A DNA stretch of 56,257 nucleotides, from assembly GCA_038148755.1 (NCBI GenBank), contig JAYQWA010000016.1, positions 1 to 56,257 on the forward strand. Reading direction: 5' to 3'. This DNA is from UBA5109 sp038148755. GTDB taxonomy: Bacteria; Pseudomonadota; Gammaproteobacteria; Pseudomonadales; Pseudohongiellaceae. The notes beneath the pieces are model-generated. The model was not told the origin of the DNA. It did no database searches and saw only the letters and a list, made by a program, of their open reading frames with translations. A program made the translations under genes and the position numbers. Shown here piece by piece: positions 1 through 7,317 of this stretch. Every line of letters begins with the position of its first letter. The stretch's first letter is position 1.

Positions 1-53
1 AACCGGCGTACACGGAGTTGCAGTCCGCTGCATAACCACTCTGCCATCCAGCC
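1..53 (-). tRNA. cysT: tRNA-Cys (GCA), 3' end cut off by window edge
   Basis: The minus strand reads GGCTGGATGGCAGAGTGGTT from position 53, a normal acceptor/D-arm start, followed by an anticodon arm with GCA in the loop, which decodes Cys. The last visible bases enter the T-arm, so the 3' acceptor half lies outside the window. Its place after tRNA-Gly matches the pgsA-glyW-cysT order of E. coli; a tRNA-Leu would be expected next, out of view. Confidence 0.9.
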
Positions 54-82
54 TTGTAAGGGACTTTGACTACTTAGCAGCC

Positions 83-212
83 TGTTGAAAAACTATCTGC
101 ATGGCATCTGCATTGTTAAAAATTGGTTAAAAATGCTCATTTATTATCTATAAACTCCGCTTTTTCACCAATTTTTGCCTTGCAGCTGCTGCTTCGAAAA
201 CATTTTTCAACA
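83..212. repeat. Palindromic intergenic element (MITE-like) inside the tRNA cluster
   Basis: Ends are a perfect 10-bp inverted repeat, TGTTGAAAAA at 83-92 and TTTTTCAACA at 203-212. Inside is a second inverted pair, 118-133 and 161-176, matching at 15 of 16 positions, and the stretches between the two pairs are loosely complementary as well. No ORF is present. It separates tRNA-Gly from tRNA-Cys by 181 bases, wide for this tRNA cluster, which suggests insertion of a non-autonomous element. No second copy is visible in the window, so its family is unproven. Confidence 0.5.
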
Positions 213-234
213 TTCTACGAGATAAAAACAAAAT

Positions 235-310
<76 letters not shown>

Positions 311-342
311 ACTGTACTTCTAAATCGTGCTTTTATCCTGCT

Positions 343-420
343 TGGGAACATTGTTTTGTTCCCAGCCAGAGTTCCATTATTTCAGGCTCTTTGGCTTCGT
401 GAGCCTGCTTGAGAAGCAGG
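343..420 (-). promoter_or_regulatory. Two hairpins between pgsA and tRNA-Gly
   Basis: An 8-bp perfect stem (TGGGAACA 343-350 with TGTTCCCA 357-364) and a 7-bp stem (CCTGCTT 404-410 with AAGCAGG 414-420) fall in the 177-base gap between the pgsA stop and tRNA-Gly. Neither is followed by a T-run, so they are not convincing rho-independent terminators. RNA processing between mRNA and tRNA is one possible role. Confidence 0.3.
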
Positions 421-487
421 GCTTCAAAGAGGACGCTATTCTAATCAGATAGGCTGTGAAGTCAAGTAAAGAGTGGTTTGCAGCGTG

Positions 488-1057
488 TTACGGGGTTTTC
501 TGTTTGAGATCCTGACTGAGAACGGGCCAGGCATTTTTGAAATAGCTGAACATGGACCATAAAGTCAGAATGGCAGAGATATAAATCAGGGCATAACCTG
601 CTATCAGCAAGAGATTAACTTCCACCGGGTCTGCTGCCAGCAAGGCAATAATCGCCAGCATCTGTGTGGTCGTTTTTACTTTGCCGATGTAACCAACGGC
701 AACGATGTCGCGCTGGTTATTACTGCTCATCCATTCCCTTAAGGCTGAAATCAGCACTTCCCTGGCCACCATGATGGCCGCAGGGGCAACAAACCAGGGG
801 CTGGTGTAATTGGCAGCCAGCATTACTAGGGTGACCGTGACCAGTAATTTATCGGCAACCGGATCCAGAAAGGCACCGAAATCGGAACACTGGTCAAGTT
901 TGCGTGCCAGATAACCATCAAGCCAGTCGGTAATACTGGCAAAAATGAAAATGACGGCGGCAATCAGGTTATTGCCAGGAATATCGGAGTAATAAATGGC
1001 GATAAACACCGGAATCGCCAGTACCCGCAGGACAGTGAAAAATGTTGCCGTATTCAT
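488..1057 (-). CDS. pgsA: CDP-diacylglycerol--glycerol-3-phosphate 3-phosphatidyltransferase
   Basis: The 189-residue inner-membrane enzyme makes phosphatidylglycerophosphate from CDP-diacylglycerol and glycerol-3-phosphate, the committed step to phosphatidylglycerol and cardiolipin. The CDP-alcohol phosphatidyltransferase signature is complete at about residues 43-69: DWLDGYLAR, then FGAFLDPVADK, giving the DG-AR-G-D-D pattern that binds metal and CDP. Four to five hydrophobic segments follow. Length matches E. coli PgsA (about 182). The ATG at 1057 lies 24 bases after the uvrC stop, so the two are probably cotranscribed, as in E. coli. The N-terminus is slightly shorter than E. coli's; no better in-frame start was found upstream. 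Confidence 0.96.
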   Translation of the reverse strand: MNTATFFTVLRVLAIPVFIAIYYSDIPGNNLIAAVIFIFASITDWLDGYLARKLDQCSDFGAFLDPVADKLLVTVTLVMLAANYTSPWFVAPAAIMVAREVLISALREWMSSNNQRDIVAVGYIGKVKTTTQMLAIIALLAADPVEVNLLLIAGYALIYISAILTLWSMFSYFKNAWPVLSQDLKQKTP

Positions 1058-1081
1058 TTTTTCATTCTACACCACTCGTGG

Positions 1082-2914
1082 CTATGCCGTGTGAATAATG
1101 TCATATAGGGATTCAGCCAGGGCCTGACTGATGCCCGGTACTTTTTGAAGATCTTCAATGCTGGCACGCTTGATTTCCTGCTGCCCGCCGAAGTAGTTAA
1201 TCAGTTCCCGGCGTTTTTTTGGGCCTATGCCGGGAATCGCATCAAGAAAGGATTCGGTCCGTTTCTTACCGCGGCGCTGGCGATGTGCAGTAATGGCAAA
1301 GCGATGGGCTTCATCCCGGATGTGCTGTAACAAATGCAGTGCCGGGGATTCTGCCTCCAGCACCAGTTCTTCACGGGTGCCGCCAAAAAACAAGGTCTCC
1401 TGCCCTGCTTTGCGGCTGATACCTTTGGCAATGCCGATAATTAACACCCCTTCAATGCTCAGCTCTTCTAAGACCGCTTCGGCTTGCGTCAACTGACCTT
1501 TACCGCCGTCTATCAGCAGGATGTCAGGCAAACGGGCTTCGCCACGCTTCAGGCGTGTATAGCGGCGTTTCAGGGCCTGCTCCATGGCAGCGTAATCATC
1601 TCCGGGGGTAATGTTGTCAATATTGAAACGGCGGTAATCGCTTTTCAACGGGCCGTTCTGGTCAAAGACCACACAGGAGGCCACGGTGGCCTCGCCGGCG
1701 CTGTGACTGATGTCAAAGCATTCCAGCCGGTTTGGCAGCTTTTCACTTTGCAGAGCCTCCTGTAGTGCACTGAAGCGTGTTTCCATGCTCTGTCGGCTGT
1801 TGAGTTTGCTGATCAGACCTTGCTGGGCATTAGTCTGTGCCAGTTGCAGCCATTTCTGCCTGTGTTGTCTGACCTTATGCTTGATTTCAACTTTATGCTG
1901 ACAACAGTATTCCAGCGCAGCCACTAGGCCATTTAACTCTTCCGGGGTATTACTGACGATGATTTCACGTGGTATGCTGTGCAGCCCTTGATTTTGAATA
2001 TAAAACTGGGCTATGAAGGCATGCAGAATGCTGGCAGATGTATTTTCCATGACAAATTTCGGGTAGTAGTTTTTATTGCCCAGTACTAGACCATCGCGAA
2101 TAAAAATAACCTGGATGGACACTATCCCGGCCTCGTTGCACATAGCGATTACATCAACATTTCCCCTTTCACCTGAAACATACTGACGTTCCTGGACTAC
2201 CCGGAGATCACGCACTTGGTCACGGATGCGTGCAGCCTTTTCAAATTCTTTATTGGCTGCCAGTTTTTGCATTTTTTCCTGCAGCTCAGCCGCAATCTGG
2301 TTGCTTTTGCCTTCCAGAAACATCACGGAGTGACGGACATCATCGGCATAATCTTCTTCACTGACCAGCCCCACACAGGGCCCGGAACAGCGTTTAATCT
2401 GATATTGCAGACAGGCACGGCTACGGTTACGGAAATAGGAATCTTCACACTGGCGTACATGAAAGACTTTTTCCAACAGGTTCAGGCTTTCGCGAACTGC
2501 GCTGGCACCGGGGAAAGGCCCGAAGTAGCGCCCCTGCTTTTTCTTCGCACCGCGGTGCAATGCCAGTCGTGGAAACTTGTCTTTGTTGCTGAGAAAAATA
2601 AAGGGATAGGATTTATCATCCCGCATCAGGATATTAAAGGGTGGCCTCTCCTCCTTGATCAGCGTCTGCTCCAGAATGAGTGCTTCAGTTTCTGTATTGG
2701 TAATGGCAGTTTCGATATGATCGATTTTGGATACCAGCAACATGGTTTTGCTGTCCAGTCCGGAAGCACGGAAATAGGAAGTGATACGTTTTTTTAGATT
2801 CTTGGCTTTGCCGACATAAAGGATTTTGCCGTCAGCATCATACATCTTGTACACCCCGGGACGGGTGCTGACATGTTTAAGAAAGTTCTTGCTGTCGAAG
2901 GTTGAAGCTTGCAT
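1082..2914 (-). CDS. uvrC: Excinuclease ABC subunit C
   Basis: UvrC makes both incisions in nucleotide excision repair after UvrA/UvrB locate damage. The 610 residues equal the E. coli length. In order: an N-terminal GIY-YIG nuclease (RPGVYKMYDADGK, ILYVGKAKNLKKR, residues about 18-45) for the 3' cut; a UVR motif near 205-240 that binds UvrB; the RNase H-like C-terminal nuclease (ECFDISHSAGEATVAS, about residue 400) for the 5' cut; and tandem helix-hairpin-helix motifs at the end (IPGIGPKKRR, VPGISQALA). E. coli has the response regulator uvrY/gacA directly upstream; here the upstream neighbour is a cold-shock gene. Confidence 0.98.
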   Translation of the reverse strand: MQASTFDSKNFLKHVSTRPGVYKMYDADGKILYVGKAKNLKKRITSYFRASGLDSKTMLLVSKIDHIETAITNTETEALILEQTLIKEERPPFNILMRDDKSYPFIFLSNKDKFPRLALHRGAKKKQGRYFGPFPGASAVRESLNLLEKVFHVRQCEDSYFRNRSRACLQYQIKRCSGPCVGLVSEEDYADDVRHSVMFLEGKSNQIAAELQEKMQKLAANKEFEKAARIRDQVRDLRVVQERQYVSGERGNVDVIAMCNEAGIVSIQVIFIRDGLVLGNKNYYPKFVMENTSASILHAFIAQFYIQNQGLHSIPREIIVSNTPEELNGLVAALEYCCQHKVEIKHKVRQHRQKWLQLAQTNAQQGLISKLNSRQSMETRFSALQEALQSEKLPNRLECFDISHSAGEATVASCVVFDQNGPLKSDYRRFNIDNITPGDDYAAMEQALKRRYTRLKRGEARLPDILLIDGGKGQLTQAEAVLEELSIEGVLIIGIAKGISRKAGQETLFFGGTREELVLEAESPALHLLQHIRDEAHRFAITAHRQRRGKKRTESFLDAIPGIGPKKRRELINYFGGQQEIKRASIEDLQKVPGISQALAESLYDIIHTA

Positions 2915-3030
2915 AGGCCTATTCTAACCGATACCAAGCCCAATGCTTATCTGTTGCATGGCTGTATTTTCTGTAAGTAGCCTTCCTCGAAATTTATTGA
3001 TTAATCGGACTTCTTGCTAAATCCGGGGCA

Positions 3031-3060
3031 TAAAAAAAGGCAAGCTATAATAGCTTGCCT
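3031..3060 (-). terminator. Rho-independent terminator of the cold-shock gene
   Basis: On the minus strand an AGGCAAGCTA stem, 2-base loop and TAGCTTGCCT are followed by seven T. It starts 24 bases past the csp stop codon and is a textbook intrinsic terminator. Confidence 0.92.
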
Positions 3061-3084
3061 TTCTTAAAAGAATTAACGTGCAGA

Positions 3085-3294
3085 TCAGACTGCTACGATA
3101 TTCTCTGCCTGAGGGCCTTTTTGACCTTGAGTCACATTAAACTCAACCAATTGGCCTTCCGCCAGTGTTTTAAAACCGGGGCTAACAATTGAGCTGTAAT
3201 GTGCAAAAACATCTGCACCTGATTTTTGTTCAATAAAGCCAAAACCTTTAGATTCATTGAACCATTTAACGGTACCAGTAGTTGTATTAGACAT
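3085..3294 (-). CDS. Cold-shock domain protein (CspA family)
   Basis: A 69-residue single-stranded nucleic-acid chaperone. RNP1 (KGFGFIEQ) and RNP2 (VFAHYSSI) motifs of the cold-shock beta-barrel are intact, as is the TGTVKWFNE start. An in-frame ORF extends 15 codons upstream, but those codons lie across a hairpin and give unrelated sequence; the ATG at 3294 has an AGGA ribosome-binding site about 9 bases upstream and yields the normal family length. The gene stands alone, with a strong terminator after it and a candidate promoter 150-180 bases before it. A long leader is usual for cold-inducible csp genes; which paralog this is cannot be told. Confidence 0.95.
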   Translation of the reverse strand: MSNTTTGTVKWFNESKGFGFIEQKSGADVFAHYSSIVSPGFKTLAEGQLVEFNVTQGQKGPQAENIVAV

Positions 3295-3317
3295 AATAAA
3301 TATCCTGTATATATAGT

Positions 3318-3339
3318 AAAAAAATGCCCTAAAAGGCAT
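3318..3339 (-). promoter_or_regulatory. Terminator-like hairpin plus U-run in the csp leader (possible attenuator)
   Basis: Read on the minus strand, ATGCC, a 6-base loop and GGCAT are followed by seven T, ending 24 bases before the csp start codon. The stem is only 5 bp, so termination would be partial. Its place between the candidate promoter (3452-3478) and the ribosome-binding site fits a transcription attenuator. The alternative is a terminator for an upstream minus-strand transcript. Confidence 0.5.
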
Positions 3340-3451
3340 AGGTATAAGCGGGAAAACTAGACTGAAATTTAGAACTACAGGACGATGTACTTATGAAATG
3401 CAACGAAATGGAGGTATAAAAAAGAGGCTTACTTTCAAGCTGTGCAAGGAA

Positions 3452-3478
3452 GGTATAGATTAAGTGGGACAAAGTCAA
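3452..3478 (-). promoter_or_regulatory. Candidate promoter of csp
   Basis: Minus-strand TTGACT (3473-3478) and TATACC (3452-3457) are separated by 15 bases, shorter than the ideal 17. Transcription would begin near 3445 and give a leader of about 150 bases, similar to the long leader known for E. coli cspA. Read from sequence only. Confidence 0.4.
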
Positions 3479-3726
3479 TACTGCGGGGAATGAGTGGCGC
3501 AATGGTAGGGATGGCTAATAGTCCTTTGACTACTTTGAATCGAAAAAGACATATAGTAATTTCTGGTAATTTTTTCTATTGAGATCAGCAAGAGGCATGG
3601 CGTTGCTTCCGATAATATCCAGTTATCGGAAGCAAAACCAAAGGGATATTTATTAGTGGAACATTTTTCTAAATGACCGTTTCCAGCCATTAACTGAACT
3701 TTGGCTGGCCATAAAACGACAATTTA
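3479..3726. other. Noncoding stretch with a 13-bp hairpin
   Basis: Together with the csp leader this gives over 400 bases without a credible gene between csp and doxX. A perfect 13-bp inverted repeat lies at 3603-3615 and 3623-3635 around a 7-base loop, with no T-run on either side, so it is not a standard terminator. A weaker pair, CCAGCCA 3683-3689 with TGGCTGG 3702-3708, follows the doxX stop. A 71-codon minus-strand reading frame over this stretch has no recognisable protein features. Confidence 0.4.
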
Positions 3727-4119
3727 TTATTTATTGTCCAGGCTGTATTTACCAGCGCCACTGGCATATAAAACCAGCAGACCGCCCGTGATTGACAGGT
3801 TCTTGAGAAAGTCTGTGGAGATTACTGGCATGTGATAAATTAATGCCGCCAGAAAGGTAAATATCGCCAGAGTCAACGCCACTGGTTTAGTCTTGAAGCC
3901 AACGATCAGCGCAAGCGCTCCTACTACTTCTATCAGTATGACCAGAAACAGTAATTGTCCGGGGACTCCTATACCCAGAAAGCTACCACCTGACATAAAT
4001 CCGGCAGTTCCGGCATAACCAAAACCCAGCCCAAAGCCCGAGCCTATTTTTCCAATGCCAGAGATCAAAAATAAAATTGCGAGTAATACACGGCCTGCTA
4101 CATGAGAATAGTCATTCAT
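3727..4119 (-). CDS. DoxX family membrane protein
   Basis: A 130-residue protein with four hydrophobic segments (about residues 8-25, 50-70, 75-95, 108-122). The N-terminal pattern GRVLLAILFLISGIGKI and the later VGALALIVGFKTK are typical of the DoxX/YphA family. Family members are small integral membrane proteins, some linked to quinone or thiol redox chemistry; no specific substrate can be inferred here. It is transcribed away from the secreted cluster at 4409, and the 289-base gap between them must hold both promoters. I see no other gene in that gap. Confidence 0.85.
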   Translation of the reverse strand: MNDYSHVAGRVLLAILFLISGIGKIGSGFGLGFGYAGTAGFMSGGSFLGIGVPGQLLFLVILIEVVGALALIVGFKTKPVALTLAIFTFLAALIYHMPVISTDFLKNLSITGGLLVLYASGAGKYSLDNK

Positions 4120-4408
4120 ACGTCTTTCCTTCTTTATTATTGTTATGTGGTTCGTAGATATTAGCTGAGATTTGATAAAAATGCTCTAGTTGTGACAGAT
4201 ACTTTTCCAGAAAAATGCAGCTGCTTCTGTATAAGTTCCCATTAAGCTTAATCACTGAAAACCTGTAACTAATATTGTTACGCATTGCTGTTGACTTAAG
4301 GCATGCTATAAAGGGTAGAATCAAACTCAAAAAATTGGGTTGCGAACATAAAAATTATTCATTTCAACCCTCATAAAAATACTTATAAGAATCTGTAAGG
4401 TTGCAAAT

Positions 4409-5560
4409 ATGGTCCAGCCCTGTTTAAGAGTAAATCCGCTTGTTTTAGTTAGATTATTACTGATCGTCAGCGTCAGTGTTCTTCTCTCCCGTGAGGTATT
4501 GGCACAACCCAGCGCCTCCTTCCAATGTCCTGACCCGAGTGCAGATAGCGGCGTTGAAGCAAATCAGGCGGCATCAAACTTTCCAACTGTTAATTTATTC
4601 CCCCTGGACAACCGGGCACCCGCCAGCTTTTCACTTGAAAGCCGGCCTGACTTACCCGCTCAGGTTGCACGCTATAGTGGTGATCTGCGTTTATTGCCTG
4701 TCCAGGGTAATGTTTATGTGCTGATGGGCGCAGGCGGCAATATCACGCTGCAAATTAGAAATGAAGGGACTGAAGATGGTGTATTGCTTGTCGATTCCGG
4801 CAATGCCGAATCCAGTGAAGCTGTACTGTCCGCAATCAAACAAATTACAAGTGCCCCCATTCGAACGATAATCAATACCTCTGATGACGCTCAGCACACG
4901 GGCGGCAATATCCTGGTGGGCCAAAATGGCAGCAAACTGGTGACGAACACGGCGGACACTGACAATGGCGAAGAACCGGGGGCAGCCATCATTGCACGTG
5001 AAGAGGTGATGATTCGCATGCTGGTGGCTGGTATCGAGGACTGTGGCTGGCCCAACAGAACCTATGCGGCCTACCCAAGACTAACCATATTCTTCAATGG
5101 TGAGGGAATCCGAATCATGCATATGCAAAACGCCGTCACAGATGGCGATTCTCTCGTCCATTTCCGTGGCTCGGATGTGGTCAGCACTGGTGACATTTTC
5201 AATACTGATCGCTACCCGCCCATTGATCTGGACCGTGGAGGCTCGATCAATGGCGTAGTAGCGGCACTCAATGAATTGCTTGAAATTACCATACCTGCAC
5301 TGAAAAATGAGGGAGGTACTTATGTTATTCCCGGTCATGGCAGGGTCGCAGATGAAGCCGATGTCTCAGAATACCGCGATATGGCAACAATTGTCCGTGA
5401 CCGTATCCAGACCTATGTAGATAGGGGCATGAGCCTTGAGGAGGTGCAGGCTCTGCGTCCGACGCTTGAATACGATGGCCGCTATGATCGTGGCCTGAAC
5501 CCCGAAACCTTTGTTGAAATTGTTTATCAGAGCCTCAGTCAGACAGGAGGTTCACAATGA
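4409..5560 (+). CDS. Secreted MBL-fold protein with degenerate metal site
   Basis: The 383 residues begin with a signal peptide (hydrophobic 9-31, likely cut after VLA). The rest follows the metallo-beta-lactamase fold seen in the intact gene at 7318: IINTSDDAQHTGGN (about 155-166) aligns with LLNTHHHPDHAQGN, NAVTDGDSLVHF (241-252) with RGHTDGDSIIYF, STGDIF (259-264) with HAGDLI, and PGHG (308-311) with PGHG. Against the canonical HxHxDH motif the residues are S158, D160, Q162, H163, and the later His is V243, so only H163, D262 and H310 remain. A normal two-metal hydrolase is unlikely; a binding or scaffold role, or different metal chemistry, is inference. Its TGA overlaps the next ATG (ATGA), so translation is coupled. 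Confidence 0.8.
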   Translation: MVQPCLRVNPLVLVRLLLIVSVSVLLSREVLAQPSASFQCPDPSADSGVEANQAASNFPTVNLFPLDNRAPASFSLESRPDLPAQVARYSGDLRLLPVQGNVYVLMGAGGNITLQIRNEGTEDGVLLVDSGNAESSEAVLSAIKQITSAPIRTIINTSDDAQHTGGNILVGQNGSKLVTNTADTDNGEEPGAAIIAREEVMIRMLVAGIEDCGWPNRTYAAYPRLTIFFNGEGIRIMHMQNAVTDGDSLVHFRGSDVVSTGDIFNTDRYPPIDLDRGGSINGVVAALNELLEITIPALKNEGGTYVIPGHGRVADEADVSEYRDMATIVRDRIQTYVDRGMSLEEVQALRPTLEYDGRYDRGLNPETFVEIVYQSLSQTGGSQ

Positions 5561-6354
5561 AAACTCTGCTTTCATCTTCTATGCGTTTATTCAGTGCCTG
5601 CGTTTTTGTTTCTTCATCCTCCATGTTATTTGCTCAGCTACCACAGGATGAGCCTGATTTAAGAAGTGCCAGAGAAATGGCACCGGTAGACCTTACCGGC
5701 ACCTGGGTATCCGTTATTAGTGAGGACTGGCGTTATAGAATGGTGACACCACCAGCCGGAGAGTTGCATGGTCTTCCCTTGAACCAGTTGGCTGAGGATG
5801 TCATGAATGCCTGGAATCCCGATGCTGATGAAACTGCTGGCCTGGCATGCAAGGGTTATGCAGCGCCGAATCTGATGAGCCTGCCGGGACGCGCCCGGAT
5901 TAGCTGGGAGAATGATGAAACCCTGAAAATTGAATACGATTACGGTGAACAGACACGCTTGCTGCATTTTGATGGGTCACCCCCAGCCGACGCTGAAAGA
6001 AGCTGGCAGGGTTATTCCCTTGCCCAATGGATAAGGCAAACGACTCTCGCAAGGGGTATTGGTTTCTTCGGCGTAGGTGGCGGTTTGGGAGACTTGCTGG
6101 GCCCGCTGGAAATTACCACAACCAATCTTCGCGAAGGTTATCTGAGAAAAAATGGCGTTCCCTTCAGCGAGGATGCTGTCCTGAAGGAATATATTGTCTG
6201 GCGCAGGGATACCGTCACAGGCGCTGAGTGGTTTTCCCTGATCAGCACCGTTGAGGATCCAACCTATCTCAGAGGTCTTTACATCAGAAGCTCTGAATTC
6301 AGAAAAGAGACTGACGATTCCATGTGGTCGCCACGACCCTGTAGCGTGAGGTGA
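5557..6354 (+). CDS. Secreted protein of unknown function, paralog 1
   Basis: 265 residues, signal peptide 1-26 (cut likely after LFA). I do not recognise a characterised family. The mature protein starts VDLTGTWVSVISEDWRYR and has short alternating polar/aromatic stretches (RISWENDETLKIEYDY, TRLLHF) that suggest a beta-rich fold. It shares with the next gene, in order: DLxGxW, GLPLN, AWNP/AWDP, W-G-S-x-x-W, ITTTNL/VTTTHL, LRKNGVP/LRRNGVP, EDPTYL/YDPVYL and RSS. The two therefore look like tandem paralogs about 25-30% alike by eye. A strong AGGAGG site precedes the ATG, which overlaps the MBL stop. C98 and C262 could form a disulfide. Confidence 0.8.
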   Translation: MKTLLSSSMRLFSACVFVSSSSMLFAQLPQDEPDLRSAREMAPVDLTGTWVSVISEDWRYRMVTPPAGELHGLPLNQLAEDVMNAWNPDADETAGLACKGYAAPNLMSLPGRARISWENDETLKIEYDYGEQTRLLHFDGSPPADAERSWQGYSLAQWIRQTTLARGIGFFGVGGGLGDLLGPLEITTTNLREGYLRKNGVPFSEDAVLKEYIVWRRDTVTGAEWFSLISTVEDPTYLRGLYIRSSEFRKETDDSMWSPRPCSVR

Positions 6355-6362
6355 GAATAATC

Positions 6363-7247
6363 ATGATAACAAAAATAAAAAATCTTGCTGTCGCATCACT
6401 TGCACTGTACGCAATGATGACGGGCAGCATGCTTAACGCTCAGTCCGGAACAGCCGGCGGGGCCTACGAGGCCGATTTGCAGGGTTACTGGTACAACCCC
6501 CTGTATGAAGACAACCGTGACCGGGGCGAAGGCCCCTATATTGGCGATTACCTGGGTTTGCCCCTGAACGAGGCTGCCATCCAGGCTGCTGAAGCCTGGG
6601 ACCCAACCATCCTGTCCCTTGAGGAACGTCAGTGTAATGATTATTCCGCCGATTACGCCGCCCACAGTATTGGAAGTCAGGCTATCTGGAAAGAAGTTGA
6701 TCCGTTCACCAATGAAACGATTGCCTGGCGTTTACGCCTTTCCTGGATGGGAGGACAACGCACCATCTGGATGGATGGACGGCCACATCCACCTGAAGGG
6801 GCTCCGCACACATGGCTGGGATTTTCCACCGGCGAATGGGTAGGCCCTACGCTGGTGGTCACCACGACACACCTGAAAAATACCTGGTTGCGGCGTAATG
6901 GCGTTCCCCGTAGTGACAAGGCTTATGTCGTTCAGTATTTCACCCGGCTTGGTAACCTGCTGACCATTGTTGATCATATCTATGATCCTGTTTACCTGAC
7001 CGAACCTTTGGTGCGCAGCAGTGATTATATTCTGGATCCTGCCGGAAAGATGGCAACTTTTATCTGTGAAACAGTTGAAGAAGCACCACGTGATCTGGGT
7101 GTCGTTCCACACTATCTACCGGGTGAAAACACAAGTCTGAGCGAATTTTTCGAAACTTTTGATGTCCCGATGGGGATCATGCATGATGGTGCAGCAACGA
7201 TGTACCCGGAGTATTTGGATAAGCTTGAAGCTATCCGCAATGACTGA
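6363..7247 (+). CDS. Secreted protein of unknown function, paralog 2
   Basis: Paralog of the preceding gene (see shared motifs there), 294 residues from ATG 6363. A GTG at 6351 would add four residues and overlap the upstream stop, but GAGGTG at 6348-6353 is correctly spaced for the ATG. Signal peptide about 1-26 (ends MLNAQS). The mature part contains DLQGYWYNP, GLPLN, AWDP, GFSTGEWVGP, VTTTHLKNTWLRRNGVP and DPVYL. It is about 30 residues longer at the C-terminus than paralog 1, with an acidic tail ending LEAIRND. Third gene of a tight secreted operon with the degenerate MBL protein; function unknown. Confidence 0.78.
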   Translation: MITKIKNLAVASLALYAMMTGSMLNAQSGTAGGAYEADLQGYWYNPLYEDNRDRGEGPYIGDYLGLPLNEAAIQAAEAWDPTILSLEERQCNDYSADYAAHSIGSQAIWKEVDPFTNETIAWRLRLSWMGGQRTIWMDGRPHPPEGAPHTWLGFSTGEWVGPTLVVTTTHLKNTWLRRNGVPRSDKAYVVQYFTRLGNLLTIVDHIYDPVYLTEPLVRSSDYILDPAGKMATFICETVEEAPRDLGVVPHYLPGENTSLSEFFETFDVPMGIMHDGAATMYPEYLDKLEAIRND

Positions 7248-7317
7248 GATAACTCATTTCAGTGCTTAGCTGACAAGCCGAGCTTCTTTTATTTGCAGGC
7301 CATAAAGCCCAGCGACT

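Noticed and set aside
2216..2797. 193-codon plus-strand ORF antisense to uvrC
   Set aside because: Lies wholly within the well-supported uvrC gene and has no independent support; a shadow frame.
3475..3690. 71-codon minus-strand ORF between csp and doxX
   Set aside because: No recognisable protein features, no ribosome-binding site, and it runs over a strong hairpin; treated as noncoding.
4112..4330. 72-codon minus-strand ORF upstream of doxX
   Set aside because: Overlaps the doxX start and the shared promoter gap; composition is not protein-like.
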